Shown: positions 10,401-23,222, counted from the first letter of the stretch. The stretch: DNA of 64,000 nt from Scilla litardierei (GCA_030789695.1 CM061134.1:65423481-65487480), one strand, 5' to 3'. Numbers and translations are program-made. The notes: generated by a model from the letters alone, not told the origin.

Positions 10401-12164
10401 AGGGTGATGACCTTGTGAAGACTTTCGAAGGTTTCATGGTGGCGCTCTGCAACTACTTCACCCTGCTCGGGGGGATACAGGAGCAGTTCGGCAGTTCGGT
10501 CGGGGCCATTCGTCTAGCGGTAGCTTTGGCGGCCCTTCGGAAGGGCTGCTCGGATATCCAAACGAAGTCCGGACGAGCAGCTTGGCTGGATTGGTTGGTG
10601 GGGCCGACAGCTCGGCAAGCGGGGGCCCAGCAGCACAGTCAGAGGAGCTATATAGACGCTCGAACTTGGACGACTGTGGTTTGGTCAGATCGGTTCGGCC
10701 ACGGTCGGAGGAGCTGCTTGGATGCTCGAACTCGGACGACTGTGGTTCGATCGGATCGGCTCGCGGTAGCTTCGGCGGAACTGATCGGCACCTGGCGGAG
10801 CTCGTCGAGGCTGCTCGAGCTCAGTTGGACACTATCGAAGCTTGACGATGCCGTTTGAGTTTCACGAAGAGAGATCCGAGCATGCTGTGGCTGCTCTAGC
10901 CTCTTCAAAGCTCGGGTCGGATGAGGCCCGGAAGCTTTGTTTAAAGGAAGGCCTAAGCTCGGTGAAGGCTCTCGAGCTTGGGGGAGGCCCGAGCTTGGTA
11001 GTTGCTTCCGAAGTACAATCGGCGGCGTTTCGTCGGGCACTTGGCCTGCAACCCGATTTGCCCATTCGACTCGCCTCCATTCGACTCGCCTTAGGCAATT
11101 TGTGCTAGGCGTCGGTGCAAAGTTCGCCAGGCACAGATCGCTTGTCACCCATTGCAATTCCTCTTGCTTCGTGATCGAACGAAGCGTTGTTGGTCAGTTG
11201 GGGGAGTATGATGACGATGCCAATGGGTCAATGATGGGATCGGATTGTCGGTTGTAGTTGGAGCTCGGCTGGTGCTGCACCCAGGCGAAGTCACTGCCGG
11301 TGCCTAGAACCATGTTGAGGGGTTACGGTGGAGTCTCGACACTGAGGTGGGAGAAATATTTGCCGCTGCCTTGGCTCGATCCGGACACAGCCGGATCGCG
11401 CAACTCCGAAGCCGAAGCCGTTGCGTCTCCGATCGTGAGGTTGAAGTCAGGAAAAGCTCTCTGTAAAACTCAGAGGAGATTAGCCCAATTGCTGGACGTT
11501 GTGGCGATGAAAGGCCCAACGACCTCGGCAAAGGTGGGCTCAAGCATCTCTGAGCATTTGAGTTCCCAAAAGGCGCAGTTTATTGGAGGCCCTGCGGGGT
11601 TGGCGAAGGTGAGCGACAGCTGGACGATGTTATTGAGGGGTATGCGATGGTCGGAGAGCATGGATTGGCAGGTTTGATGAGCTCGGAGGCCGGGTCGACG
11701 AGCCGGGCTGATGAACGCGAACGCTCGACAGATCTGGGTCGTTCCCGTGGGAGGGAGCACGTGCTCGGATCTGATCGAAGGCGCTGATCTGGTCCGATGC
11801 CGGATCTGGTCGGAGCTTGCCGACACCGAAGAGCGATTCAGGCGGTGCCGGCCACCTGTTCTAGCTTGAATCGAGGTTATCGGCATCGGTGGAGCACAGA
11901 TCGGAGTCGACGGCACCCGTGGAACTCGGATCGAAGTGGGTGGCACCCATGGAGCTTGGATCGGAGTCGACAACACCTGTTCTAGCTCGGGTCGAAGTGG
12001 ACGGTACCCATGGAGCTTGGATCAGCTTTGAACAGATGTCACGACCTCGGACGAAGCTCAGGTGACACTCGAAAGCTTGGGTTTGGCTCGGGCTAGACTC
12101 GGATGACACTCAGAAGCTCTGCTTATGGTTGACATGGCTTGAGAATGAAACAACCAAACAATTC

Positions 12165-12504
12165 GGCCTTCGAGGGTCACATGCCAGTTTCGGCTGGACA
12201 CCGGCAGCAGCCGGCACTGCTCCCCGCTGCGGAAGCTCTCCAGGCACACCGCGCAGTCCCTGTCGCTGTCGTCCACAAAATCGTAGCACGGCAGCCTCTC
12301 GATGTCGTCCGGCGACATCCCGTCATCGTCGCAGCCTCGCTGCTCGCCCATGGCGATCATGCTCAGCTCGCGGCGGAAAGCTCGTCCCACGATGCAAATG
12401 TGAAGAAAGACCAGGACGCTGATGCCGACGAAGAGGACGAAGGCGGCGAGAAAGACGGACATCACCATGATTTGTGTCGCAATGGTCAGTAGCCCGATAC
12501 CCAT
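12165..12504 (-). pseudogene. Captured fragment of an ATL-type RING-H2 E3 ligase gene
   Basis: Reading leftward from ATG at 12,504, the frame gives MGIGLLTIATQIMVMSVFLA, a membrane segment to about residue 35 (FVGISVLVFLHICIVGRAFR), then the ATL GLD motif GMSPDDIERLPCYDF and the first half of a RING-H2 domain, DCAVCLESFRSGEQCRLLP. ATL proteins are membrane-anchored ubiquitin ligases. The RING breaks at LLPVSSRNWHVT, where Cys and His ligands are expected but Ser and Arg are found, and the rest of the domain is missing. An upstream ATG at 12,561 extends the frame. The fragment lies in the sense orientation of GN between its LTRs, which fits gene capture by the retrotransposon. It cannot be an active ligase. 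Confidence 0.85.
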
Positions 12505-12890
12505 TTTCTTGAACTTTTCCTTTTTCGGGGGTTTATCTCGAGACGGTTGAAAAAGACTCAAACTTTATGCAAGGGGTGAAGCCATTGGAGAAACCCAAAA
12601 GGACCCATGATTGTTTCGGAGACGAATCATTTGGGTTAGTGAAATCAAGGAGAACCCATGAATTTTGTGGGGGTTGGAGACAAGATGAGGCAGGGTTTGG
12701 TGGAGTGAGAGTGGGAAAGGGAAAGGATCTGGTGCAAATTCTCCAGCCCAACTTTAGTCTTCTTCTCCGCCCACAGTATCAATCTTGGATGGCGGGACGA
12801 GGAATCCCATCTCTGTCTTTACAGGGAGACGGATTTTAGATCATGGAATGAGTCGGTACCGGTGCGGTTGACATCGTAGGTGTCGACTGG

Positions 12891-12908
12891 TTCCCACAGA
12901 CGACGCCA
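12891..12908 (-). promoter_or_regulatory. GN primer-binding site
   Basis: The minus strand reads TGGCGTCGTCTGTGGGAA two bases after the right LTR. This is the usual primer-binding sequence of many plant gypsy elements, and it fixes the orientation of GN. Confidence 0.85.
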
Positions 12909-12910
12909 AT

Positions 12911-13955
12911 TGTTTACGGGTGAAAATGTCACCGCAAGTTGATTGTCTGGAGGCCCGGATGTCGTAGCTGTCACGTGAGACGGAGATGACCATTGAGGTC
13001 GATCGATGGCGCGTTTACTTGATCAGGAAGGCGCAGATCCGTTCTTTTTGGTGCGCCGAGGGGTAGTCTCGACGGGACGACAGCCTCCGGGATCGGTTGA
13101 AGGCGGAATTGCTCGGTGAGAGACGCGCGGATCCTTGCGTCGGCTCGCCAAAGGGTTGCCTCGGCAGAGCGACGACCTCTTGGTGGTGGAGATGAGCAGA
13201 CTCGGGGACGAGGGCGCTCGGCTCCGGCTGGAAAGACGATGAGCGGTAGCCTCGGCGTCGCTAGATCTCCTGGACCTGAATAGACGAGGGAGCTCGTCAG
13301 GGGGGTCGGACCTTGGTTCCGACCAATTCCCTTCCGATGCCAAAGTTAGATCTGGTCTGATAGATGCTCGGTGGGATTGGACATGGTTCGCGGAGAGACC
13401 AAGCACCGATCCTCGGGCCGAGCTATGGAGGAGAAATATGTTAGGTGGAAGAAGGTGTAAGAGTGGGTATAAGATACCTCCATTGTAGATCGCCCCGCCC
13501 CCTTTCCTATGACGCATCCCCTTCTTCATATACCTGAGCCCCCTGCGATAATGGGCCATTATTGCCGTCATTCATGGGGGCGTGCCGAGTGGGAAGTATT
13601 GACCTCCACTAATTGTATCCGTTTTGATGAGGGGATGAATGCCATAAAGGTGGCCATGATGGCTGGAGTGATGGCCTTTGGTGGTTGCCATATTGGGCAA
13701 GCCGTGATGGCTGGAGAGTGATGGCCATTAAGTCGGGACATAATTGGTGAGCCATGATGGCTGGAGAGTGATGACCATTAAGTCGGACCATAATTTCATC
13801 CACTATAGAAGTGGGCAATCTTTTGGGCCTTCGTCTTGGGTGGAGAAGCATGACCCGTCCGTGAGATCCTTGGGCCGGAGCCCAAGGTCATAGTAGGCCG
13901 GTTGACTGGTCGTAGTTGACTTGGCTCCTCGGGCCTGGTCAAAATAGTCGTATCA
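12911..13955 (-). repeat. GN 5' LTR (right copy)
   Basis: 1,045 bp, starting TGATACGACTATTTTGACC on the minus strand and ending GTAAACA. It is homologous along its length to 8,522-9,563. Target duplication GATGC follows at 13,956. Confidence 0.92.
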
Positions 13956-13960
13956 GATGC

Positions 13961-14546
13961 TATTGTCAAATATACACATGCTGCCACTGGTCTTGTGAAG
14001 GCAATGCTTGCAATTAGCGAAAGACTGGCAGTTTTATCCAGTTTGCATTTTTCTTTCCTAACCCACCTCATGTAGATATATTCTAATGGTAAAGGTGATG
14101 GTTTACTACGTATAGCTTTCCTTTTTATTCTCAAAATACAGATGGTAATATTCTAATAAGGAAACTAATATAGCTTATGGATGAATAGACCATTAATTCC
14201 AATGACAAAGCCCTTATAGCAAATTCTGATTTTTGTGCAGTCAAGCATATGTATCGATTTTCATTATTTATGTCTATCAACATCTCTTTAGTTATATTCT
14301 GAGCAGTTTTTCCATTTTAACAAATGATATAGACTTCTAAAGTTCTCAACCATTTCTATCAATTCCTCATTCTGGTGGTGCCTCTAAAATTATTCATGTA
14401 ACTTCTAGCCACCACAGGTCTCACCAATGCTTGAATGCCTTCTCAAAGTCTTTATCACAATGATTTTTAGCAGCAAACTAGTTGTTGTTTTAATGATTTG
14501 ATATGAATTCCTTACCTGATACTGATGAACTTGTACTTTTTTCCAG
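13961..14546 (+). other. Remainder of intron 2, no feature seen
   Basis: AT-rich intron sequence between the GN target duplication and exon 3, ending in a pyrimidine-rich acceptor (TTTTTTCCAG). No RNA gene, ORF or repeat was recognised. Confidence 0.7.
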
Positions 14547-14644
14547 CTATCTTTTATGCTATTTCGGCTTCAAGGCCTCGTGCAGATGTGGCTTATTGCA
14601 TTCATGCTCTCGCAAAGCGTCTCGCAATGACTCACAACTGGGCA
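14547..14644 (+). CDS. PICALM3-like: PICALM3-like exon 3
   Basis: Acceptor CCAG at 14,543-14,546, donor GTATGT at 14,645. The 98 bp complete a split Ala codon, then encode [32 protein letters not shown], the conserved ANTH core with RPRADVAYC. The frame is open and ends in phase 0. Confidence 0.93.
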
Positions 14645-15006
14645 GTATGTGTCACATTGTCTATCATTATTTTTGTCCCCTCTTCTGAAACTTTGTGTGT
14701 TAATTTATCTAAAATTTTTCCCACTTTTGAAACCTTGTGCTAATGTATCTAAAATGCGAGCTAATCTGAATATGTGGATTCAAAGTTCATACATCTGGCC
14801 GACTGTGTCAATGACTAGCAATCTCATTGTCCATTACTCCCTATAACACAAGATCCTTCAATGGGAATTATGAATCGGGACACTGAGATCATGATCCTCT
14901 TCCTTTTCACCCCGTCTGATAGATGTACCCTTTAAAGACAAAAATATCTTACAGCCACCAATATGCCATTTTCTCACTCCTATTTGAACTTTATTTATGA
15001 AGGTGT
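14645..15006 (+). other. Start of intron 3, no feature seen
   Basis: Ordinary AT-rich intron sequence between exon 3 and the inferred start of copia C3. Nothing further was recognised. Confidence 0.6.
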
Positions 15007-15237
15007 TGTTGGAACTTATCCAACTAAGTTGGATCTTAATCCAACATTGGGCTTATATGCGATAAATAATTATATGGTGTTACACTGTCATATTAAAGCC
15101 CAATGTATAAGTGATCTCATTTATTAAGTTAAGTGGGCTTAAATGAGTCATGTAGGTTGTGGGCCTTTATGTGTGGCGACTATTGGGCTTCAATTCGTTG
15201 ATGTACCGAACTGGAAACCCTAGGGCTAAGGAGGCTA

Positions 15238-15730
<493 letters not shown>

Positions 15731-16189
15731 TCATATATAGATATATATATGCGGTCATGATCCCCGGAGCACACGAATAAATTAGTCGTCTTTTCTATGT
15801 CCCGTCGCTAGGAGAGAAATCGGGAGAAAGCCAAAAGATTTCTCCAACGGTTGATTCGTGCTGTTTGATCATCCGCCACGTTATCATCAGGATCTCTTTC
15901 AGACTATTAGCGATGGATTCAAATACGCTTCTGCTAAACAGAGAAGGTAACGTTTTAAGATTCAGCATGCCTATATCTAGATCTGTATTATTAGTTTTGA
16001 ATACACGCATCCAGATCTTTAGTTCTCACAAGTGGTATCGAAGCCGCCATGCTTGGATCTTAAGATTTTGCTTGCTCTTGGATTAAGATCAGATAAAAAT
16101 TAGATTTTTAATCTGTTTTAGATTTAGATCTGTAAATTTTGGGTTTTTGGTTGATTTTTTCTTGTTAAAAAAACCTTATGAACCCTAGA

Positions 16190-16740
16190 TAGGGGGCAGC
16201 CCCCCGGCCGGCGCCCGACACGGCAATAGAGGGGGTGGCACTGCCACCCTCGTCAGGAGATCGGCACCAGCGCTGCCGGCGCCGACGCAGAAGAGGAATG
16301 GGCGGCTTTGCTGCTTATGTCGGCCAAACAGAGGAAGGGGCGGCTTCCAGCCGCCCCTCTCCATCGGGAAAAATGGGGAAACAGGGAGGCGGCACCCGCC
16401 TCACCGTTAGGGCTTCAGAGGGGGTTGCAACCGCCGCCCCCAGTCGGACTTGGGAGGGGGCGGCGTCCTGCCGCCCCCCTCCGTCGGCAGAGCATGCCCC
16501 GTATGGAGTCTGCTGCGGATCTCAGAGGGGGCGGCTTTCGGGGCCTGCTGCGGATTTCAGAGGGGGCGGCCAAGAACATGGGGGCGACACCTTGCCGCCC
16601 CCCGTCGGGATCAGAGGGGGCGGCGGGTGCCGCCCCCGGTCGGAGCAAAGCAGGCCCCCGACTGGGGGCCTACCGCAGTTTATACAGAAAGGAGGGGGCG
16701 ACGGCGGCCGCCCCCCTTAGATGCCCACTTGATAGGGTTT
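16190..16740 (+). repeat. GC-rich hairpin array in the C3 leader
   Basis: At least six perfect hairpins occur: GGGGCGGCT-TCC-AGCCGCCCC (16,338), GAGGCGG-CAC-CCGCCTC, GGGGGCGGC-GTCCT-GCCGCCCCC, GGGGGCGGC-GGGT-GCCGCCCCC and related forms up to 16,720. Stems are similar and loops differ. ORFs in several frames through this block are by-products of its composition. Confidence 0.85.
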
Positions 16741-16969
16741 TTTTCAAACCCTAGCAGGCCTTGGGCCAATATCAGGCCCAAAAACAGCTCTTTTTCAAAA
16801 AAAATTTATAACAATATTGGGCTGGTATTTTTTGGGCATGTTTTGGCTATCTGCACCAGTTTTGGGCCTCCTTGTTTGGCTTGGGTTTTCTAGGCCATTT
16901 GGTTATGGTTTCGTTTAGGCTAATTTGGACACAAATTTGGGCATGTTTTTGGGATATTTTAACACAAGT

Positions 16970-18340
16970 TGAGGAAATAAAAAGGCAATTTATAATTTTC
17001 TATTAGGTATAAATTTGTGTTAAAATTCAGTTTTAATTTTAAATTCAATTTTTAGGCATAATTAATCATATATATTTCGAAATGATTGTAATTCAATCAA
17101 AACCCCACCAAAGTGGGCTTTATCGTGGCGATTACTTTTATTTCGATATATAAAAGGCCATGAACATACTTCGTACGTAATTTAGTGCCTAAAATTTTGA
17201 ATTTATATTCGTTAAAAGAGGAGATAAATGTTCTTGTGTGTATATTTCCTTTAAGCTCATTTTGTGTGTTAAAGTTTAGTTTAATTTAAATTCTTTTAGG
17301 CATTCTTTACTTTATTATACGTTTCGAAATGATTCTAATTTTTATGAAATCCCACCAAGTGGGATCTACCGTTAAATTATTATTATTTCGGAATGTAAAC
17401 AGTTAAATACATACATTGTATGATAGGTTGCCTAATATTGGATTTAAATTGGACTGAAGGAGGAAATAAGAAGATTTAATGTATATTTCTCCTCAAAGAT
17501 AATATTGTGTTAATTGTGCTAAAATAAATTAAATTTGAAGTTTATGGCATAAAACAATATATATATTTCGATATATAACAATATGACTTCATACATTAGT
17601 ATCAAAATTCAGTTTGCCTAAATTTGAATTTAATTTAAAACACAAAATTAAGTGTTTTCTTCGGGAGGAAATAAAAGGTTTTAACGTATATTTCCCTCCA
17701 AAGATAAGCTTAAAAGGCCTTAAGGAATTTTGTGCACTAACCATTAAGCAAATTGCCTTACAGAAATTTCACACATTTTAAAGTCATATACAAAATGGGA
17801 TAGTGTGTGTATATATATAAAACTTTATGTGCATGTTCATGTACACATTAGTGCACCTGTATACCCCATTTTGAAGAAGAAAATTTGTGTTGAAATTATG
17901 GATTTTATTTAACTCTAAATAAATGATTTGAAAGGTGGAATAAAAGGTTCTTATATATATTTGCACTTAGTGTAATCATTTTGTGTTAAATTCAGTTTAG
18001 TTTCAAATTCAAATTTTTGGCACAATTAATTATATATTTCGAATAAAGATTAGTTGGATCATCAACTCAACAAAGTGGGCTTTCTTGTGAAGATTAGTTT
18101 TAATCTTGAAATATAACAAGTTGAATACATACTTTTGTATGAAAGTTTAGATTGCCTTAAATTTGATTTTGAATAAAAGTGGACTTGAATATTTCCACTT
18201 AAAGTATAAATTCATGTATTAAAATGCGACATAGATTCAAATTTTGCAAAGGTATATATTTTGAAATGACTTAATGTAAACATCATCCCGCCAAAGTGGG
18301 CTCTCTTGTTTGCATTATTTCATTTCTTAAATATAAAAGG
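16970..18340 (+). repeat. Diverged tandem leader repeats of C3 with a shared stem-loop
   Basis: Units of roughly 230-280 bp recur, each with a TTTCGAAATGATT-like arm, a central CCACCAAAGTGGGCT-type hairpin and a second TTTCGAAATATAA-like arm. Clear centres lie near 17,105, 17,350, 18,070 and 18,290. Central variants ATCCCACC-AA-GTGGGAT and CCGCC-AAA-GTGGG keep pairing. Units at 17,450-17,950 have lost the centre. Sequence is AT-rich with no ORF. Confidence 0.75.
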
Positions 18341-18689
18341 AATTTTATGTGCCCATGATTTCGTAAGAATGCTAAATCAGCCCAAAGGAAGATTACCGTC
18401 CTATATCACTTTATGCACACCTGTGATAATAGACAAGGTGATGATTAGTGAGATCAATGCATGCAAATTTAATTCGGTCCAAAGGAAGTTTTATTTTTTG
18501 GCATGTTATTATTGTCATTGTCTGATTGCTACAACAAGATGTCAATGACTAGCCAATAGATTATCCAAAGATAAATGTTGGGCTAGTGGAGGATGTCTTG
18601 AGATGGGAAAATAGCATAATTTGAATTTGGTGTTGTTTTGTTTAATACTCATATGAACATGTTACAATTGTTTTCTTGTTCTATTTTTC

Positions 18690-19502
18690 AGCTATTATTC
18701 CTGAAAATTTTTCTGCCAACCTTAAATATATTCCAGTACTTAATGGCACAACTTCAAGGCATGTAAGGAGAATCTTTTAATAATCCTCGGAGTCATGGAT
18801 CTTGATATGGCATTAAGGACTCATAGTCCTCCACCACTTACTGATGAGAGTACTTCTGATGAAAAGGAGATGGAAGAGTGGAAGAGATCAAATCGCATGT
18901 GCTTAATGCTTGTGAAGAATGCCATTCCAGAATATCTCAGGGACTCTATTTCAGAGAAAATTTCCACAGCTAAATGGTTCCTTATTGAGCTTGAAAAGAG
19001 GTTTGTCAAGAATGAAAGGAGTGAGATTAGTACACTCTTGACAAACCTAATTTTAATGAAATATGAAGGTAAAGGAAACATCAGGGAATACATATTGAAG
19101 ATGTTTAATATTGCTTCAAGGTTGAAAGCACTTGAGCTAGACCTCTCTGAGGCTCTGCTTGTGCATTTTGTTTTGATATTTCTTCCATCACAGTTTAACC
19201 AGTTTAAGATGAGCTACAATCTAAAGGATGAGACTTGGTCTCTGAATAAGCTTATCTCATACTGTGTAAAGGAAGATGAAAGGCTTAAACAAGAAATGAC
19301 AGAAAGCACTCACCTGACCTTCACCTTCAACAAAAGGAAGAAGGATACTGAAGCTGCAGATACAGCTTCTCAAAAGAAACAACAAAGGAAACTGAAAAGT
19401 TCAGAAAGTAATGGTTGTTTCTTTTGTGGAGCTGAAGGGCATGTAAAGAAGAATTGCACAAATTATCATGCTTGGCGTGCTAAAAAGGGTATGTTTCTTT
19501 AA
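18690..19502 (+). pseudogene. C3 gag with zinc knuckle
   Basis: The 235-residue frame from 18,795 continues a Gag that really begins about 100 bp upstream: ENFSANLKYIPVLNGT lies in another frame and joins through a small deletion near 18,748 to FKACKENLLIILGVMDLDMA. The capsid region has VKNAIPEYLRDSISEKIS-type and KYEGKGNIREYILKMFNIAS motifs. A CX2CX4HX4C zinc knuckle (CFFCGAEGHVKKNC) lies near residue 211. The expected Trp in the first helix is Cys. It is close to intact but frameshifted. Confidence 0.85.
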
Positions 19503-19599
19503 TTTGGTTTAATTCTAAGTTAATTTCTTTTCCTGCAAACTATGGTATTTATAGACACGTGATGGAAAGATCATGGTATAACCATTCACATCATTGTGT

Positions 19600-21640
19600 C
19601 TATGCAGGATTGCCTAAGATACCAAGAGCCAAATGATGATGAAAGATACATCAATATGGGCAATGGCAAGATGGTTCAAGTAGAAGCAAATTAAATTTAG
19701 ATTATTTCTTTTAAAGGCTAGATTGTATTTGAATATTATGAGACTATTAGTACCGTTTTAACGGAATTTGGATTTCTATTTCTATTTTGAATAAATTTGG
19801 TGGTTATTGTTCAATTATGAATGGAAAATTTGGTTGTCTCATGATTCAAAATCAGTTTATTCTGGTTCCTTAAAAGATCATTATAATCTTCATTTATTTG
19901 GAAATGTTGCTTCATTTATAGAATTTCTGCAATTTAAGTACATCTGTTATAAAGACAGAATTAACAATTTAGAATTTAGTTATTTTGATTGCAGGTTATA
20001 TCCTTAATAAGATTTCAACAAATGTACTTAAATCACTTGCATGTTTGGATGTCCAACTAAGTTAATGTTTTATAAGCCTAATAAAGAAACTGGACTTAAT
20101 GCTAATGATTTTCTAGTTTTGTTGAATAGTTTAAATAATGATATTTGTATTATTTTACATAATCCCACTATTAAGTGTAATTTACGAATTAGAAAATACA
20201 CACCTATTTGAAGATGCTGAGTTTGAGGGGGAAAATTTAGTTAGTGACATTATTCTTGAAGAGGATTTTATCCCCACAGGTGTTGGCATTGTTCAGGATG
20301 GTATTCCTGACATTGTTCAAAACACAATAAGTTCAAGATAATTTTGCAATTTCTTCCATTCGAAAAATTGTTCATAAGGACAAACTCTAACACCTCAAAG
20401 CACTAATTGCCATTCAGGAAATCCATTAAAGAGATGACAAGTTCACTGTTGACATTAGGATGATAGAAGTTCGTCTTACATCAAGTCATAAAAGTTCTAC
20501 ATCTCTAAAATGGATTAATGCATTAATTAAGAAAGTCTTTGAAAGATACTTAAAATCTTTTCTCATTGCCATAAGGTTTGAAACTTGTTGATTGTAAATA
20601 GTTTTTTATAATCAAAAGGAATTCAAAAGGGTATTAAGAAAAGATTTAAAGCGTATCATTCAAAGACTTTATACAAAAAAGAATGCATTAATTGTAAAGA
20701 GACTTTCTGTTCTGTTTTCATGAGAGACTCTGTAAGGTTTATAATGACATTAGTAGAGCATTTCAATATCGTTAATGATATATTAAATTTAAGTGATCAT
20801 CTCATTCGGTTTTGAGACGATGTTTAATGATGTTATATATCTTAAGTTCTGCGGGAACATGTAATTTCTATAATATCTATGTGGTAATAAATGTTAAGTT
20901 CTGTGGGAGACAAATTTAGTCTCAATAATTGCCCTAAGAGTAATCTTCAGAAGATTCCCTATATCTCACCAATATGGAGTCTAAAGTATGCTCAGTTTTA
21001 TATGCATTTGGTTATTGCATATATTACAGGTGTGTTGGCCATATTGTTAAGTTCAGGAGTTGACCATTTGACAGTAGCCAACTGGGTCTTACAGTATTTA
21101 TGGAGAACAAAAAGGTTACATGTTCAAGGATCAGTTGTCAAAAAGGTTTGAGATCATTTTGGATCATTTATTGGATGCAAAGAATGCATGAAAATCTATG
21201 TTAGGCGCCATCTAATAGAAGAGATCTAAATGGTCCCTTTTATATAGTCTCTTCTGACATGGCTTTAGATTTCGTATCATATTATGTGACATCCAAATCA
21301 TGAAATATATCTGCATATTTTGTTACTATGCTGCAAATTAGGGATGTTGTTGAAACACCACACAGTTTATTTAGTGATAATAAAGTCTGCAGTTTTATAT
21401 TCCAGCAACGACAAGAACACGACAAAGGGTAAATATTCAGAGATCAAGTTCCTAGATTGTTGATTAATAATTCGGAGTGTATAATTGTCTAATGAGCACA
21501 TCGGAACAAACCATGTAATTACGGATCTGTTGTACTAATGAAATGTCCTCCAAAAGGTTTTGTGAGCTCGCTACTCATATAGATGTCATTTCCTTAAGAA
21601 CATTCAGGTTTGTGGGAGTTTGTTCTTTTTTGGGTGCTCA
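19600..21640 (+). pseudogene. C3 decayed pol (protease to RNase H)
   Basis: Fragments in shifting frames follow copia order. About 19,610-19,690 reads like the protease region with NDDERYINMGNGKMVQVEA. 19,850-20,000 is the pre-integrase part (VYSGSLKDHYNLHLFGN). 20,200-20,340 is the hinge before reverse transcriptase. 20,930-21,150 gives IPYISPIWSLKYAQ and VANWVLQYLWRTK from the end of the polymerase. 21,420-21,580 gives IKFL and NEHIGTNHVITD, the end of RNase H. Integrase and most of the polymerase are deleted. Confidence 0.7.
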
Positions 21641-21988
21641 TATGATAGCCAAAATTAAGTCTCCAGCTTAAGCTTGATGTTATTTTTGATCAGAAATAAA
21701 GTTTTTCGGTTCAGTTCGGCTTCACTCCGATTTTAGTTTGTTTATGATCTCATTAAGGTTAAGAAGGATCGGTTAGAAATAGACATGTTAAATCACATCA
21801 CATGTAATTTCCATGCTACACATCCACCTCATAATCTATGTCATTCTTTTGTATTAGCACGGTGACCAGTGATGGGTCGAGCTGCAATTGCTGCGGCGAA
21901 GATCACTTTGATCCATTGCTTATATAATTGATGGACCGGATTGTTTTTTTGACTCATTAAAGAAATGACAGTAAGTTAATATAATTGA

Positions 21989-22092
21989 TGGACCGCTAAA
22001 CAGAGAAGGTAACGTTTTAAGATTCAACATGCCTATATCTAGATCTGTATTATTAGGTTTGAATATACACATCTAGATCTTTAGTTCTCACA
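21989..22092 (+). repeat. C3 3' LTR remnant
   Basis: 104 bp nearly identical to the end of the 5' LTR, from GCTAAACAGAGAAGG to GTTCTCACA. A duplicated ATATAATTGATGGACCG word directly upstream (21,923 and 21,972) suggests that the rest of the LTR was lost in a repair event. Confidence 0.8.
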
Positions 22093-22948
22093 GGAGCAGT
22101 TTAATGTAGTTACACAAATCAGCTTATTTGGTACTGTATACAAATCAGCTTATTTTTTGGAACCATGTAACTGATTCTAGCTCATGATGCTCAAATCATA
22201 TATCAGCTTATTCGGTACTGTGTAATAAATGGCAAGTAATCTGTAACTTTCAGAGGGAGCATTAATTAATGAAAAAAAATACTCAAAGACCGATGTTTCA
22301 TATCAAATGTCATTTGAGACCAGAAACTTGATGTCATAGGCCACAGCATACTCCAGGAAGGAAATTTTTTATGCACGTCAAAGGTCTGTAAAAGGTTCAA
22401 TAAGTACTGCATGAGATATCCAACAAGTAATGATTAACAAACTGACTCACACTAGTAAATAATAATGGACGGCAGTCCTAAATATTGCTTTTAGAGTATT
22501 TCTGGACTGTTGCAAAAGGGTTAGCATGCTATTCCATTTTTACCTAGGCTTCAAGTATTAAATATACGTGTTTTCACTTGGGATTTCTCAATTCGAAGTA
22601 GTGCATGTTTAAAGTGATTGTTTGTATCTTTAACTTAAATACTGCTATCTGTAATATGCAATAACTTGGTTTGCATACCAGACTACTTGTGTGAGAAAAA
22701 AATTTGATTCTTTTCTATTTCATTAACAATGTTGGGATGGAAGTTTTCTTGATATGCTTATCCAGCTAACTAGTAAAACTTTTTTAATGAACTGCGAAAT
22801 CTAGTGTTGGTCTTGCCAATCTAATGTCAGTATATGTTGTGGCAATATCCCTCCTGCGTCAATATGCTTTGTTTTTCTGCCCTCACCCCCCATGTCTTCA
22901 TTCCCAATATCAAATTTCAAACTTTGCTGACCAACTTTGTTTCTTCAG
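22093..22948 (+). other. End of intron 3, no feature seen
   Basis: AT-rich intron sequence, ending in a pyrimidine tract and acceptor TTCTTCAG before exon 4. No coding or repeat structure was recognised. Confidence 0.65.
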
Positions 22949-23090
22949 GTCGCATTAAAAACATTAATTGTTATACATCGTGCTTTGAGGGAGGTTGATC
23001 CTATGTTTCGTGAAGAACTCATAAATTATGGAAGAAGCAGAAGCCATATGCTTAACATGTCCCATTTTAAGGATGATTCCAGTGCAAACG
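22949..23090 (+). CDS. PICALM3-like: PICALM3-like exon 4
   Basis: Acceptor TTCAG ends at 22,948, donor GTATTC starts at 23,091. The 142 bp encode [20 protein letters not shown] and [26 protein letters not shown], the best conserved part of the ANTH domain. The last base starts an Ala codon completed in exon 5. Confidence 0.95.
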
Positions 23091-23169
23091 GTATTCATTT
23101 TGATCAAATAATAATAGGCGAAAGAAATGTCTGTCTGTTCATCACTCACGGTATTTTTATGGTGTTCAG

Positions 23170-23222
23170 CATGGGACTATTCTGCATGGGTCCGCACATA
23201 TGCTTTATTTTTAGAAGAAAGG
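23170..23222 (+). CDS. PICALM3-like: PICALM3-like exon 5, left half
   Basis: Acceptor TTCAG ends at 23,169. The frame reads (A)[17 protein letters not shown] up to the G1 target duplication AAAGG. The coding sequence continues exactly at 29,383 after G1. Intron 4 is 79 bp. Confidence 0.95.

Larger units (their letters stand above)
8522..13955 (-). mobile_element. Non-autonomous Ty3/gypsy-type element GN with captured gene fragment
   Basis: Two long LTRs (8,522-9,563 and 12,911-13,955) flank a 3.3 kb interior. Perfect 5-bp target duplications GATGC lie at 8,517-8,521 and 13,956-13,960. The primer-binding site TGGCGTCGTCTGTGGGAA (minus strand, 12,891-12,908) adjoins the right LTR, so the element reads leftward. 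No gag, protease, polymerase or integrase was recognised. The interior holds a hairpin minisatellite, further direct repeats (10,640-12,120) and a piece of an ATL-type RING-H2 gene. It must have used enzymes of another gypsy element. It sits in intron 2. Confidence 0.92.

Noticed and set aside
9118..12109. Numerous 60-180 codon ORFs inside GN
   Set aside because: They run through LTR or tandem repeats, lack domains and occur in several frames. Only the ATL fragment has recognisable protein homology.
13961..14060. Possible coding exon reading KYTHAATGLVKAMLAISERL
   Set aside because: No PICALM homology, no phase-compatible splice sites between exons 2 and 3, and it lies at the GN insertion flank.
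16235..16893. Three overlapping ORFs of about 150 codons
   Set aside because: GC hairpin array between primer-binding site and gag of C3. No domain in any frame.
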